From NCBI RefSeq assembly GCF_013409255.1, contig NZ_JACCAS010000002.1, positions 1,364,001 through 1,428,000 of the forward strand: DNA of 64,000 nt, in the 5' to 3' direction. This document shows positions 25,379-34,623 of the stretch, in pieces. The stretch is from Paraburkholderia bryophila (GTDB lineage: Bacteria > Pseudomonadota > Gammaproteobacteria > Burkholderiales > Burkholderiaceae). Below the pieces are notes generated by a model. It was not told the DNA's origin, ran no database searches, and saw only the letters and a list, made by a program, of their open reading frames with translations. A program made the position numbers and the translations under genes. Positions within the stretch are counted from its first letter, which is position 1. Each line of letters begins with the position of its first letter.

Positions 25379-26206
25379 AGCTCAGGTGCCACGCCGGACT
25401 TAGGTGCGGATGCATGGACGCGTAGCCCCGTTATTGCCATATGGTTCTTGATTGACGCGGGAAATTTCCGATGCGTCATCACACTAGGTATCGCGCGCGC
25501 ACTGTCCTTCGTAGCCAACGACAGCCAGTGCGTTGACTGAACCTGAGCCCGTTGTAACCTACAAGAAGCAGCATAGGATGGCCCCTGATGTCGTGGCGCC
25601 AAGGGTTCGCTAGCGACTTGCTTCCCTGTTACCTGTATCTCGTGAGGAGGCGAAAGACTGTCCATGTTCGCAGGTTTTACCTCACGCAGCGGTAACGTGG
25701 TGCAGCGCCACCGAGCGCTGCACCACCGTCACTGAGCGACGGTGTCTGCCGGCAAGATAACGATTACGAGCCGTTTGCCTACAGCGGGAAGGTCATGGTC
25801 GGGTATCGGGGTGAAGAAGGGTTTAACTCCAGCCCGCACGACGCGCTCAACGTCTTGCAATTAGGCGAGAAACTCTTCGGCATCAACGAAGTGAGCCGCC
25901 GCGTCAAGGCCTTTAATAGCACCTGCGCGATTCTAGTCTGCGGCCCAGCGTGCTGCACCAAGGTCCTCCGCCGCCTCATTGATTGCGCTCATGGCCTCCG
26001 GCGAGAACTGGGCAGATACGTTGACGCGCAACTGCTCGGTCGCGTCCAGGAGGCCTTGCAAGACCTCTGCCGATTGCGCATTGACCCATGCATCACGTGG
26101 TATCCGGCCGACCAACTCGTTAAAATCAGACTGTCGTCTACTCAGCTGTTAGTACTGACTACGCTGCGGCCAACAAGCGGAGCCTGCTCGCTAGCTAATT
26201 TCGCTG
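25379..26206. other. No gene recognised
   Basis: Frames on both strands are broken. A minus-strand stretch around 25933-26115 (VGRIPRDAWVNAQSAEVLQGL) looks like real protein and continues in another frame to the left, so a decayed helical gene is possible. The plus-strand frame across the same bases is the less protein-like of the two. Nothing else stands out. Confidence 0.4.
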
Positions 26207-26572
26207 TCACCGGTCTTCAATCACCCGGATGACGTCTTCCAGTGTGACCGGCTTCGTTACGTGCAAGGCAAAACCTGCGGCTTTTGCCTGTTGAACATCT
26301 GATGCGCTGCCCGAGCCGCTTAACGCAATCAATCGGGTTCTTGCAAGCGACGGGTTTTCTCTCAATTTCGTCGCCAGTTGTAGGCCGCTCATTTTTGGCA
26401 TGCGTTCATCAATCAAAGCGACGTCCGGGATAAATGACTCAACAACCTTCAGCGCTGTGGCACCGTCGCAGGCGAGGCGGACTTCGTAACCTTCGAGTTC
26501 CAGTAACATCGACAAAGCTTCGACGACATCCAACTGGTCGTCAACGAGCAGGATTCTTTTCTGAATAGACAT
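26207..26572 (-). CDS. Single-domain response regulator
   Basis: ATG at 26572 (MSIQKRILLV) gives 121 residues that form one CheY-like receiver: acidic pair Asp11-Asp12, phospho-acceptor Asp55 in VALIDERMPK, Ser in LIALSGSG, and Lys in HVTKPVT. There is no output domain. It sits downstream of the hybrid kinase on the same strand with a 148-base gap, so it may receive phosphate from that kinase and relay it elsewhere. Confidence 0.85.
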   Translation of the reverse strand: MSIQKRILLVDDQLDVVEALSMLLELEGYEVRLACDGATALKVVESFIPDVALIDERMPKMSGLQLATKLRENPSLARTRLIALSGSGSASDVQQAKAAGFALHVTKPVTLEDVIRVIEDR

Positions 26573-26720
26573 GGTGACTTTTCGAACCGGAGGACATGGA
26601 TTGATTCTGGTGCAGTTGACAACGGTACGGTTTCGCGGTTTGCCAAGGTGTCCGGATGCCTTGTATGAGCCAACCTGGACCGGGCAATCGACGCCACGAC
26701 AATGACTACGTTCATGCAAA

Positions 26721-28292
26721 TTATCGGAATACAGCGCTTGCGAGCAAAGTAACCAGCTTATTCGACTCAACCGGCTTTGCAATATGGCCGTCAAAGCCCG
26801 CCGCGTGGGCGCGAAGTCGGTCCTCTTCGCGAGCGAATGCAGTCAGTGCAAACGCCGGTGTCTTTATGCCGTTGTTGCGGAGTGAGGCAACAAACTGGTA
26901 TCCGTCTTCATCAGGCATGCTGATGTCAGAGAAAATTGCATCGACCGTGTGGCGCGCAAGAATCTCACGTGCATCCTGGGCTGACGCAGCCGCATAAACC
27001 GTAAGATTCTCATGCCGGAGGATTAGAGAAAGTGCCTCCAGTGAATCTACGTCATCGTCAACCAGAAGGACTGACAAGTTGCCTGAGGACACGCTAACGC
27101 TGTCTGTGCCGACAGATGCGTCATCCGGCGGCATCGCAGATACGATTGTTGGCAACGTGACCGTGAATCTGGAACCGAGCCCAAGGCCGTCGCTTTCTGC
27201 AATGATAGTGCCTCCGTGCATCACAACCAACTTGCGAGCAATCGCTAGTCCGAGCCCCAGGCCGCCATGCCTGCGTGTCGTGGACCCATCGACCTGTTCG
27301 AACGCGGTGAATATCCTGTCGAGAAAAGGCGTAGGGATTCCTTCTCCGGTATCCGCTACACAGACCTTGACCTCGTTGTTTTCTTCCCAGACTGATGCTG
27401 TGACTGTGCCGCTCGGGGCTGTGTACCTCAGGGCGTTGCTGAGGATGTTGCCAAATACCTGACGCAGGCGCTGCCTGTCACCCGAGACAAAAGCCGTCGG
27501 GCCCAGGCGGCGAACAATGTTTATGTTCCTGTGTGCGGCGAGTGGCTCGATTGCCTGCAGTTCGGCTTCCAGAGTGTCCGCCGGCAACACGTCTTCCCGG
27601 TCTATCTCGAGCTTGCCGGCGGCGATGCGGCCAGTGTCAAGTAAATCGTCGACCAGGCGTGTCTGCGATGCAATGTTGCGCCGGATAACCGCGATGCAAT
27701 GGTTGACGAAAGCGGGCTCACCGATGCGCCGTTCGAGCAGCTCTGTCCGCATCTGCATAGCGGTTAAGGGGGTGCGGAGTTCATGAGACACAGTTGCAAT
27801 GAACGTGTCCTTCAACGCATTGGCAAGTTCGGCATCGCGTCGCAGCAACTGCTCGTGCTCGAGCAGCCGGTTACGCTCCCGCTCAAGGCGTTTCTGGGCC
27901 GAAATGTCGATAGTGATGCCGTCGAAGCGAACCGGCTGGCCCGCGTCGTCGTAGCGGGGGCGACCTTTGGCTCTTATCCACCGGATTTCACCCGCTGGTG
28001 AAAGTGCCCGGTACTCGATGTCGTAACCGGTACCGTCGAAAACGGCAGCTTCTACGGCCGCGCGCGTGCGTTCACGGTCATCCGGATGCAGCCTTGAATA
28101 GAAGAGTTCAAAATCGACCTCAGCGTCCGGATGCACCCAGAAATGTTCGGCGCATTTCGCGTTCCAGTAAATTCTCTCCATCGGAACGGGCACGTAGAAC
28201 GTACCAATCTCCGCGGCTTCAATGGCAAGCGCCAGTCGCTCGTTGAGCTCCGTTGCTAATTCCAATGACGAATCTATACCCGGCGCTGGCAT
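26721..28292 (-). CDS. Hybrid sensor histidine kinase (PAS-HisKA-HATPase-REC)
   Basis: The 523-residue protein has a PAS domain with PAC motif (about 25-135), a HisKA dimerisation domain with phospho-His170 in SHELRTPL, and an ATPase domain with N, G1 and G2 boxes (NILSNALRY, DTGEGIP, GLGLGLAI). A C-terminal receiver with Asp456 (IFSDISMPDEDG) ends it. No membrane segment is seen, so it is a cytoplasmic sensor. The attached receiver plus the separate downstream regulator implies a phosphorelay. The signal is unknown; PAS domains often sense redox, light or small molecules. Confidence 0.9.
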   Translation of the reverse strand: MPAPGIDSSLELATELNERLALAIEAAEIGTFYVPVPMERIYWNAKCAEHFWVHPDAEVDFELFYSRLHPDDRERTRAAVEAAVFDGTGYDIEYRALSPAGEIRWIRAKGRPRYDDAGQPVRFDGITIDISAQKRLERERNRLLEHEQLLRRDAELANALKDTFIATVSHELRTPLTAMQMRTELLERRIGEPAFVNHCIAVIRRNIASQTRLVDDLLDTGRIAAGKLEIDREDVLPADTLEAELQAIEPLAAHRNINIVRRLGPTAFVSGDRQRLRQVFGNILSNALRYTAPSGTVTASVWEENNEVKVCVADTGEGIPTPFLDRIFTAFEQVDGSTTRRHGGLGLGLAIARKLVVMHGGTIIAESDGLGLGSRFTVTLPTIVSAMPPDDASVGTDSVSVSSGNLSVLLVDDDVDSLEALSLILRHENLTVYAAASAQDAREILARHTVDAIFSDISMPDEDGYQFVASLRNNGIKTPAFALTAFAREEDRLRAHAAGFDGHIAKPVESNKLVTLLASAVFR

Positions 28293-28648
28293 TTCTTTTC
28301 TACTCCTTGAGGGTAGGCTCGCTCAGTCTGGCTTGCTCCGCTGAAGCGTGTGTTTGTTAGCCTGGCGCTCGTCTCGACCACCTCCCGCAGACGTCGATGC
28401 CGCGAGACGTGACGCAAGCCAGGCGCGGCCAACACGACGAGGCTGGGTCCGTAGTGCTCGTTGCGTTTAAGGTAAACATTCCTCCATTTCGGGAAGAATG
28501 ATGCACACGCTCGATATTTACAAGCTGCCGCGACTCTGGTGACGTCACGTCGGCGCCTGATGTCTGCATGAGGCCCCGTGCGCTTCCGCTAGACCGACGG
28601 TCAGCACTGGCGTGTATGCAGGCATTGGTGACTCATATGACCAAAATG
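28293..28648. other. No gene recognised
   Basis: These 356 bases between the kinase start and the small transposase-like gene have only short unconvincing frames. They presumably carry the kinase promoter. I see no clear -35/-10 pair. Confidence 0.4.
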
Positions 28649-28966
28649 CTATGCGGTCGGGCATCCGCCCGGGGTCGCCGGCTTTTGAGAGCGTGACTCT
28701 GCAGTCTTGGCTTCCAGTCCGTAGATTTTTAGAACCTGGTCAAGGACGCCGGCGCGCTTCCATTGCAGTTGCTTGATATAACACGTCTGCTCCGGCGGAA
28801 AGGACGCCGGCAGATGGTGCCATTTTTCACCGTTGACGTGGACCCAGAGCACTGCGTCAAGAATTTGCCTGGCCGGCCGGGCAGGACGTCCAAATCGGGG
28901 AATTGCATCTTCCGGGAACAGGTGAGCAACCCGGGACCAGTCTTCATCGCTTAAAGGAACGTTCAT
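28649..28966 (-). CDS. IS5-type DUF4096 transposase-like fragment
   Basis: 105 residues, matching the N-terminal domain of IS5-group transposases: LSDEDWSRVAHLFPE, GRPARPARQILDAVLWV, and GEKWHHLPASFPP. No DDE catalytic part follows. In Burkholderiaceae such stand-alone DUF4096 proteins recur as separate genes and may bind DNA. Whether this one is a remnant or a domesticated protein is open. No terminal repeats were seen. Confidence 0.7.
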   Translation of the reverse strand: MNVPLSDEDWSRVAHLFPEDAIPRFGRPARPARQILDAVLWVHVNGEKWHHLPASFPPEQTCYIKQLQWKRAGVLDQVLKIYGLEAKTAESRSQKPATPGGCPTA

Positions 28967-29220
28967 AGCCGTAGTCTGAGGTCATATTGCAGAGTTTACG
29001 GAGCGCCCTCCCTCCCGTTTAACTCGATTGCATAGCGCCTGGAACGGGATGGCCTACTTGTCAGGAGATACGCAGGGGCATCGAAAACGGATGCGCATAA
29101 ATTTTGCACAGGCCGGTCACGGCTACTTGATGGACGCCACGGAAGAGCCGTCTGCTGCGGCAGCCGTCAACAGTTTGCCGGACATCAGTGTGCGTGCCGG
29201 AAGCCTCAACGCGGCGTTGG

Positions 29221-29631
29221 CTACCCGCCTTGGCGACGCTTACTGTTGATGAGCTGAAGCCTTATGCGGCGGGCGTTCTGCTCGTCTTCGCAAAGCTGTC
29301 TTGCTGTGGTCAGAAAGAGTTCGAGCGAGCACGGCTTCCGAAGAAAAGCGTTCCAGAGAGCGTCGTCGGGCAGCGCATGGACAGAACTGTGAACGACGAT
29401 TGGAAGGCTTGCCAGGCGGGGCTGCAGTCGCATCTGACGACACAACTCTGCTCCGCCCATAACAGGCATTGTCCAGTCAGTAATCACAAGGTGCGGGAGA
29501 TGCTCTGCGAGACTTGCAAGCGCTGCGCGACCGTTGTGCGCACATCTGACGTCGTATCCCTCAGACTCCAGGATAAGCGACCAGGCAGTGCTGACATCAG
29601 GCTCATCGTCTACCAGAAGTATCGAGTACAT
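29221..29631 (-). CDS. Single-domain response regulator
   Basis: 136 residues with one receiver domain: acidic pair at about 8-9 (LLVDDEPDV), phospho-acceptor Asp52 in LVITDWTMPVMGG, and Lys in AFLRKPCSL. The C-terminus adds a short basic tail. The TDWTMP signature is shared with the regulator at 30645, so the two are paralogues. A strong hairpin lies just upstream of its start. No output domain. Confidence 0.8.
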   Translation of the reverse strand: MYSILLVDDEPDVSTAWSLILESEGYDVRCAHNGRAALASLAEHLPHLVITDWTMPVMGGAELCRQMRLQPRLASLPIVVHSSVHALPDDALWNAFLRKPCSLELFLTTARQLCEDEQNARRIRLQLINSKRRQGG

Positions 29632-29668
29632 TTCGAAAATTTTTAACTAACCCGACGCATCTTTTATC

Positions 29669-29702
29669 GGCTGAACAGCTTGGTTCCGCAAGCGGTTCAG
29701 CC
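29669..29702. promoter_or_regulatory. Strong hairpin in the leader of a response regulator gene
   Basis: GGCTGAAC pairs with GTTCAGCC, then after one mismatch GCTTG pairs with CAAGC around a six-base loop. It lies 38 bases before the start codon at 29631 on the minus strand. No T-run follows on either strand, so it is more likely a regulatory or protective structure than a terminator. Confidence 0.45.
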
Positions 29703-30199
29703 CCCGAACCCTTCAGGTCAGCCGGTTGCCGGCCACCTCAGGGCATTATTGCAATCAATGTAATTTCTTACTGTAAAAGTGTTTCCTCGCGTGGTGAGCC
29801 TGCTTGCCAGCCGGCGCGGGGAATTTTTTGTCAAAAAAATCCAAGATGGCTTTAGCATTTATCGTACCGGTAAGCGAGACCGACGAGATGGCAGCGGCGC
29901 AAGTGCGCTAGCATCATTGGTTCGCTCCTCACCGTAGGTCAGCTCGCGTTTGCGCTTGACGGGATATTTCGCAGCGTCACAAGCCATCATCTTTGGTGCG
30001 ACGAATACCGAAAAGTTGATACCTAACAACGGGCAACTATCGCTCGAACCGGCGGGAGGCTCGACAAAGCCGACTCACGCTGTCGTCGTCATGTCCATTG
30101 ATTTATCAAGAGTGCCCGCTTGATTTTGGGGCGACGGAATCAAGCTTTCAACTGCTCACGCGCCTGGAAGATAGCTCTGCCAGCGAATGGACAAAAAAT

Positions 30200-30218
30200 A
30201 GCCCGCACGGGGCGGGCT
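30200..30218 (-). terminator. Intrinsic terminator
   Basis: AGCCCGC (30200-30206) pairs with GCGGGCT (30212-30218) around a five-base loop. On the minus strand the stem is followed by ATTTTTTG, a proper T-run. It would stop transcripts coming from the regulator gene at 30645-31082, about 430 bases downstream. Confidence 0.6.
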
Positions 30219-30644
30219 GAACCATATCGGCGGGGACATGGAGGAGACGTTGGAAGATGCTACCGCGAAAGTATCGGACACAAAATATTGCCGACGTGAT
30301 TGCGACGCCCGTCAGGAAGCAGGTTTGGGATATGTCGGCAGGTTGGGTCCCTCACTACAGAGTGCCTGGTCGCATTTTCGCGAGGGATGAGGGCGTCGCC
30401 GTGTGGCCGCTACAGGTATTACAGATGGAGAAGGTGAGGCCGCCGCATATAATTCCGGATGTTGAATCGTTTGGACTACATATTGAAAGGAATTCTGTCA
30501 AACTTACTTTTGTCTGGCGCACGTTCGATTTAAAGCGTAGCTGGCCTACCGGTAGTGTTCGTTGTCCCGCACTGCAAGGACCGGCGTGCGGTGATTTACT
30601 CGGACCTGTTGTATCTGATGGGCTTCCGGTTACGCTGCAGCTAA

Positions 30645-31082
30645 TTAGGGCCAGCATTTTGATGGCACCGGAGCCAAACGTGCTTCGGCGTCAAGCGGCG
30701 TGAGCGAATTTGTGACTGTGCCCTTAAACCGTCTCGCCAGCAGCCTTTTAACCTTCGACTTCAAGGTGAGTGGGGTCACCGGTTTGCGCAAATAGGCATC
30801 CCAAAGCTTCGTTTCTACGACGGGGAGGGGAAGAGCCGAAACCATCACGACCGGTATGAGGGCGAGCGCCGGATATTTTTTCAGTCGTTCACAGAGACCA
30901 ACTCCGTCCAATTCCGGCATAGTCCAATCGGTGACAATCAAATCAGGTAATCGTTTCGCGGCTGTTAGGAAACCCTCCACTCCGTTCTCTGCCGTCAGTA
31001 CGCGATGCCCAAGCTCCTCCAGTAAGAGTTGGAATACCGCCCGGATTTCAGCCACATCCTCAACCAGCAAAACCGTCCGCAT
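30645..31082 (-). CDS. Single-domain response regulator
   Basis: 145 residues: acidic pair at 8-9 (LLVEDVAEI), phospho-acceptor Asp52 in LIVTDWTMPELDG, Ser in VMVSALP, and Lys in AYLRKPVTP, followed by a basic C-terminal tail of about 30 residues. It is a close relative of the 29221 regulator. Three stand-alone receivers and one hybrid kinase within 5 kb suggest a small signalling cluster acting by protein contact rather than by DNA binding. Confidence 0.8.
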   Translation of the reverse strand: MRTVLLVEDVAEIRAVFQLLLEELGHRVLTAENGVEGFLTAAKRLPDLIVTDWTMPELDGVGLCERLKKYPALALIPVVMVSALPLPVVETKLWDAYLRKPVTPLTLKSKVKRLLARRFKGTVTNSLTPLDAEARLAPVPSKCWP

Positions 31083-31519
31083 GGCATACGTCCATGAATT
31101 TTTTCAACGATTGCGCAATAAGTGTACCGATGCCGGCGGCAGCTAGCCGAAGCGACCCAGTTCCCGAAGAACGCCTCGTCAGAAACTTCGCCTAAACGTC
31201 ATCGCCTTGAAGGGTATTCTGATTCAACTCGAACTTGGCGACGTCCTTGCGGGGCAAAAGGTTGTGCGTGAGTCGATAGAAACCGGCCGCCGGAAGGACA
31301 ACGTCCGAGCCGCTCAAAAGGCCCGAGTGCTGGCCTGAATGCACTCTACCAATGCGTGCCGTCGCAGTTGCAAGCGGCCACTCAACGCATGTGCACCTCG
31401 CCGAAAGTTCGGCAATCGAACACTAGCGGAGGCGTGATGAATTGCACCATTTTTTGCTACCCTACAGGTGTGGCGATAGCGCTCGCGCTGCACATCCAGG
31501 CTAAATGGTTGGAGGCACC
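31083..31519. other. Intergenic region, possible 43-codon frame
   Basis: No ATG-started gene is evident. A frame from TTG 31207 to 31338 reads LKGILIQLELGDVLAGQKVV and then RESIETGRRKDNVRAAQKAR. It looks like a real amphipathic small protein, but it has no good start signal. It could be the remains of a small Burkholderia-type gene. Confidence 0.3.
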
Positions 31520-31828
31520 ATGCACGACGCTGACGTAGCAATCACGCTGATGAACCGCTGGGAGCAGGCGACTGCCGGGCCTCATCGGGCCGCATCGGTT
31601 CTGGAGCTGCTGCATGAAGGCGGGTTGCGGTTCATGCGTACCCAAGGCGTAGTGCACGAGTCCTCAGGCGTAACGGGCGACGCCAGGGAGATAGAATGTC
31701 TCGCGTTCGATGACGGCTCAACTGCAATACGTTTTCTGCGCTCGCACCCCAATCGTGACCTCACGCCATGGGCTGCGGTCGCCCCACTCCGACGACTTCA
31801 GGAACACTCAGATGGACTCGACAGTTGA
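31520..31828 (+). CDS. Hypothetical protein
   Basis: ATG at 31520 follows TTGGAGGCACC and gives about 102 residues (MHDADVAITLMNRWEQA, HRAASVLELLHEGGLRFM, REIECLAFDDGSTAIRFL). The pattern of one long helix and a beta-rich end is seen but not recognised. Its 3' end overlaps the start of the next gene by 17 bases, so they are cotranscribed. Confidence 0.55.
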   Translation: MHDADVAITLMNRWEQATAGPHRAASVLELLHEGGLRFMRTQGVVHESSGVTGDAREIECLAFDDGSTAIRFLRSHPNRDLTPWAAVAPLRRLQEHSDGLDS

Positions 31829-32102
31829 CAGCGTAACAGGCGAACAAATCCAGTTCACGCCTGCCATCTATTCCGAAGACGACGGCGTGCTGTTCTCGGC
31901 GTACGACACAAGCTTCGGTTACCACGCATTTGCTTTGTCATATGAAGCTGCTTGCGAGCATCTAGGCGCACGCAATCAGGAGCGTGAGCAAGTCCTGCTC
32001 GCTTTTCAGCTGAATCACCCGAGGATTGCCCGCGCCATCAGGACAAAGGCATTGCCGGCGGACGGCCGACGAGTTGTCCTGGAGGCGGCAGACTTCGCCT
32101 GA
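31812..32102 (+). CDS. DUF1488-like protein
   Basis: ATG at 31812 gives 96 residues. IQFTPAIYSEDDGVLFSAYD is followed by a helix with FALSYEAACEHLGA and a final VLEAADF, similar in layout to DUF1488 proteins. These are small proteins of unknown role common in proteobacteria. The gene ends just before a perfect hairpin terminator. Confidence 0.5.
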   Translation: MDSTVDSVTGEQIQFTPAIYSEDDGVLFSAYDTSFGYHAFALSYEAACEHLGARNQEREQVLLAFQLNHPRIARAIRTKALPADGRRVVLEAADFA

Positions 32103-32148
32103 TACGCGCGGGCGTCGGCAGACGGCGAGCTAGCGTAAATCCGGGCGT

Positions 32149-32172
32149 GGGTGGGCGGCAAGCCGCCCACCC
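32149..32172. terminator. Perfect 11-bp hairpin terminator between convergent genes
   Basis: GGGTGGGCGGC (32149-32159) pairs fully with GCCGCCCACCC (32162-32172) with a two-base loop. TGTTTACC follows on the plus strand. It serves the 31520-32102 unit and probably also the converging Hsp20 gene. Confidence 0.7.
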
Positions 32173-32199
32173 TGTTTACCCTTCCAGGAGGATTGGTGC

Positions 32200-32607
32200 C
32201 TACTCTGCACTGACCTCAATCCGGCGTGGTTTAGATTCTTCACGCCGAGGGATAGTCAGTTTCAGGACGCCGTCCTTCAGGTTTGCCTCAATGCGCGAGG
32301 TATCGAAGTCATCGCTAATTGTGAACCGTCTCTGAAAATACGGTGCACGCACCTCGGCGTGAGACAGCCGGAGGTTAGGCGCCGTCCTGATGACCGATTC
32401 AGCCTCGATGGACAGATTGCCGTCATGCACCTTGATATCGAGCTTATCCCGCGATACGCCCGGGAGGTCGGCCCACAGCGTGACGGCATGATTGTCTTCA
32501 AACACGTCAACCGCAGGCCTCAGCATCTGCCGCCGCGATGCCTCCTCTGTCTCCTGACGGCCCACGTTTTCTTGCTCGCGTTGGGCAATCTGATTTGTAT
32601 CGCTCAT
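32200..32607 (-). CDS. Hsp20/alpha-crystallin small heat-shock protein
   Basis: ATP-independent chaperone that holds unfolding proteins. ATG at 32607 (MSDTNQIAQREQE) after GGGGGTGACACC gives 135 residues. A polar N-terminus precedes the crystallin domain: VDVFEDNHAVTLWADLPGV, then DISMDKLDIKVHDG-type strands (here RDKLDIKVHDGNLSIEA). The domain closes with LKDGVLKLTIPR, the GVLxLxIPK signature. It is the second of two adjacent Hsp20 genes read leftward with a 13-base gap, so the two are one operon and may form mixed oligomers. Confidence 0.9.
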   Translation of the reverse strand: MSDTNQIAQREQENVGRQETEEASRRQMLRPAVDVFEDNHAVTLWADLPGVSRDKLDIKVHDGNLSIEAESVIRTAPNLRLSHAEVRAPYFQRRFTISDDFDTSRIEANLKDGVLKLTIPRREESKPRRIEVSAE

Positions 32608-32620
32608 GGTGTCACCCCCA

Positions 32621-33061
32621 TCATTGAACAGTAACGGAACGCGGACGCGACGCTTCGCGCTTCCCAACGGAAACCAGCAGGCAACCGTCAACGTAACGCG
32701 CCTGTACGCTGTCGGGGTCGGCGTGCTGCGGAAGCTCGATAACGCGGCGGAATGAACCGCTAAATCGCTCCTGGGCGTACTGGCGCCCCGCCTCGGCCGA
32801 CGCGCGCTGTGAAGGCTCGCGCTCGCCGGCTATCGTAAGTAGCCCCTTGTCGATGGACACGTCGAACTTTGAAGCATCAAGGCCGGGCGCAAACGCGACA
32901 ATCTCTATCGACTCATCGGTCGTGCCGATGTTGACAGGTGGAAAAGCCCCTGATGCGCTCGAGCGCAGGCTCGAGGGGAAACTTCCAAACACGCCGGACA
33001 TCTGTCGCTGTAGCCGGTCCAGTTCGCGGAAGAGGTCGGTCCCAAAGTAAAGGTCACTCAT
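32621..33061 (-). CDS. Hsp20/alpha-crystallin small heat-shock protein
   Basis: 146 residues with ATG 33061 after TAGGAGAATGCGACC. The N-terminus begins MSDLYFGTDLFRELDRLQRQ and has an FxSFP stretch. The crystallin domain runs from PPVNIGTTDESIEIVAFAPG to the VDGCLLVSVGKRE end, where the usual GVLxVxIPK is weaker. It is the first gene of the Hsp20 pair and differs clearly from the second, which points to different clients or a hetero-oligomer. Confidence 0.9.
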   Translation of the reverse strand: MSDLYFGTDLFRELDRLQRQMSGVFGSFPSSLRSSASGAFPPVNIGTTDESIEIVAFAPGLDASKFDVSIDKGLLTIAGEREPSQRASAEAGRQYAQERFSGSFRRVIELPQHADPDSVQARYVDGCLLVSVGKREASRPRSVTVQ

Positions 33062-33303
33062 GGTCGCATTCTCCTAACGCGGCAATGAGACGAACTGGCT
33101 TACGCGGTCCAGTTCGCTTGCCATCGCCGCAGAAAAAAAGTTGAAACATGCAGCGCCCGCGTATCCACGGCTTGCTGCCTGAGCGATTCCAAAATAGTAG
33201 GTCGCTCAAGATTTTCAAGGGCTCGACGACGAAAAATTTTGGCCCTTGAAAAGCACGCTGACGCCCATAAAATGCCGACACCCGCTTCAATCTGGAGGGC
33301 ACT

Positions 33304-33687
33304 ATGGAATTCGATACAGACTGGAAAACCATCGGCCGGCATCGGGTCAGACTACGCTCGACCCAAGGGTTCCCGACCAAAACGATACGACAGATGGCTG
33401 AGATTGTTCGCCTTGCTGTTGACAACAACATGAGCGCCCGCGCACGCATCGTGGAGATTGTCCTCAGACAGGAGAAGAGCTACGACATCACGATTGGCAC
33501 GACGCTGGCGGAGGACCGCATCTGTGCGCCGCAACTTGAAGCGGCGGTCACAACGGTGATGGGTTTGCATCCCGAACAGGTGAACATTTTTGTTCAGACG
33601 GTAACCCAGGAAGAGGTGGACCTCCACTTCGGCGTGTACGAGCGGATGCTCGCGGAGAAGTTAGGGGTTGTGCCGCCGATTCAATAA
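33304..33687 (+). CDS. Hypothetical protein
   Basis: 127 residues, ATG after GGAGGGCACT. The protein alternates helix and strand (TIRQMAEIVRLAVDNNMS, RARIVEIVLRQEK, VNIFVQTVTQEEVDLHFGVYERML). It seems well folded and is acidic toward the end. No family recognised. It stands alone, divergent from the Hsp20 operon, and may share a regulatory region with it. Confidence 0.55.
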   Translation: MEFDTDWKTIGRHRVRLRSTQGFPTKTIRQMAEIVRLAVDNNMSARARIVEIVLRQEKSYDITIGTTLAEDRICAPQLEAAVTTVMGLHPEQVNIFVQTVTQEEVDLHFGVYERMLAEKLGVVPPIQ

Positions 33688-33867
33688 GCTCCTTCGACAT
33701 CTTCGACGCTTCACGCGGCGTCGCAAGACAATCTGGAACCGCGCGGACGTATTTGCGGTCGGCGTCGATGGGGCACGTACAGGAACGGCGTTTGCTTAAA
33801 TCCTTCGCGTAGTCACCCGCCGGCCGCTTATTGCCGACCACCCGCAGACTAAACTGAGGAGAAGAAT

Positions 33868-34143
33868 ATGGACCCCGTTTCGCATGGAATCATTTTCTGG
33901 CTGATTATTGGTGGCATCGCTGGCGCTTTGGCCGGCCGCATTGTTGACGGTGGAGGCTTCGGCATCCTGGTCGACATCATCGTAGGGATTGTTGGCGCGT
34001 TTATCGGAGGATGGCTTGGCGGATTCCTCGGCTTGCATATAGGGAGTGGCGTCATCGGCTCACTGGTGACCGCGCTTATCGGAGCCGTCATCCTGCTTGC
34101 GGTCCTGCGCCTGTTTAGCGGAGGGCGGGCGCGTTCGCTCTAA
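33868..34143 (+). CDS. GlsB/YeaQ/YmgE-family membrane protein
   Basis: 91 residues with three hydrophobic, Gly-rich segments: IIFWLIIGGIAGALAGRIV, FGILVDIIVGIVGAFIGGWLGG and IGSLVTALIGAVILLAVL. This is the layout of the transglycosylase-associated/YeaQ family, small inner-membrane proteins often induced by stress. GAGGAGAAGAAT precedes the ATG. Despite the family's old name, no enzyme activity is expected. Confidence 0.85.
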   Translation: MDPVSHGIIFWLIIGGIAGALAGRIVDGGGFGILVDIIVGIVGAFIGGWLGGFLGLHIGSGVIGSLVTALIGAVILLAVLRLFSGGRARSL

Positions 34144-34210
34144 CCTCTCGCGGGAAAACGTCCTGACAGCAACACCCCAAACACGTTGGACAACCTATTG
34201 GAGTTCGGAA

Positions 34211-34378
34211 ATGGATATGCCGGTTACCGAGGAGCAGATTCGCACACTTGCGTTTTACCTTTGGGAACAGGACGGAAGTCCCGACGGGCGCGCCGAGGAG
34301 TACTGGCAGAAAGCCCGGCAGCAGTTGGACGGGCAGGACGCAGAGTCGACCTTGCAACAGACAGAAGCGGGTTTGTAG
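34211..34378 (+). CDS. DUF2934 protein
   Basis: ATG at 34211 gives 55 residues. ITEEQIRTLAFYLWEQDG-like text (here VTEEQIRTLAFYLWEQDG) is followed by SPDGRAEEYWQKARQQL, the signature of DUF2934. These are small soluble proteins frequent in stress and general gene clusters. Function unknown. Confidence 0.7.
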   Translation: MDMPVTEEQIRTLAFYLWEQDGSPDGRAEEYWQKARQQLDGQDAESTLQQTEAGL

Positions 34379-34623
34379 AACCCAACCGTCGCAGACATAG
34401 TCATCGATGCGGACGAGCACGTGACTACCGAGCCGCGAACATCGCATCATTAGCTCCGGTAACTTTGCAACACCCGTGACCCAACCAGGCGCCCCGGAGT
34501 TCCAGCGCCGGCGCCGTTGAAAGACGGGCATGTACCAAGACGGAAACACTGCTTGCGGAGCTGCGCGCACGCCGCTTTTGCTTGCGATTGCGATTGCGGT
34601 TCATCATAGAGCGAAGGAGGGAG

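Larger units (their letters stand above)
29632..30644. other. Long intergenic region with two hairpins and a doubtful frame
   Basis: About a kilobase without a convincing gene. It contains a stable stem-loop at 29669-29702 and a minus-strand terminator at 30200-30218. A plus-strand frame runs 30257-30703 with a GGAGGAG site, but its protein matches nothing I know and its end overlaps the regulator gene on the other strand, so I do not call it. Confidence 0.4.

Noticed and set aside
25795..26232. Plus-strand 145-residue frame
   Set aside because: Protein-like text occurs on the opposite strand in broken frames; the plus frame is probably its shadow.
30257..30703. Plus-strand 148-residue frame with a GGAGGAG site
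   Set aside because: The sequence matches no family, the frame overlaps a certain response-regulator gene on the other strand, and alternative frames over the same start are equally open at first.
33194..33219. Sigma32-type promoter for the Hsp20 operon (CTTGAAA, then CCTACTAT)
   Set aside because: The -35 match is good, but the -10 is poor and the spacer is only 11 bases, shorter than usual.
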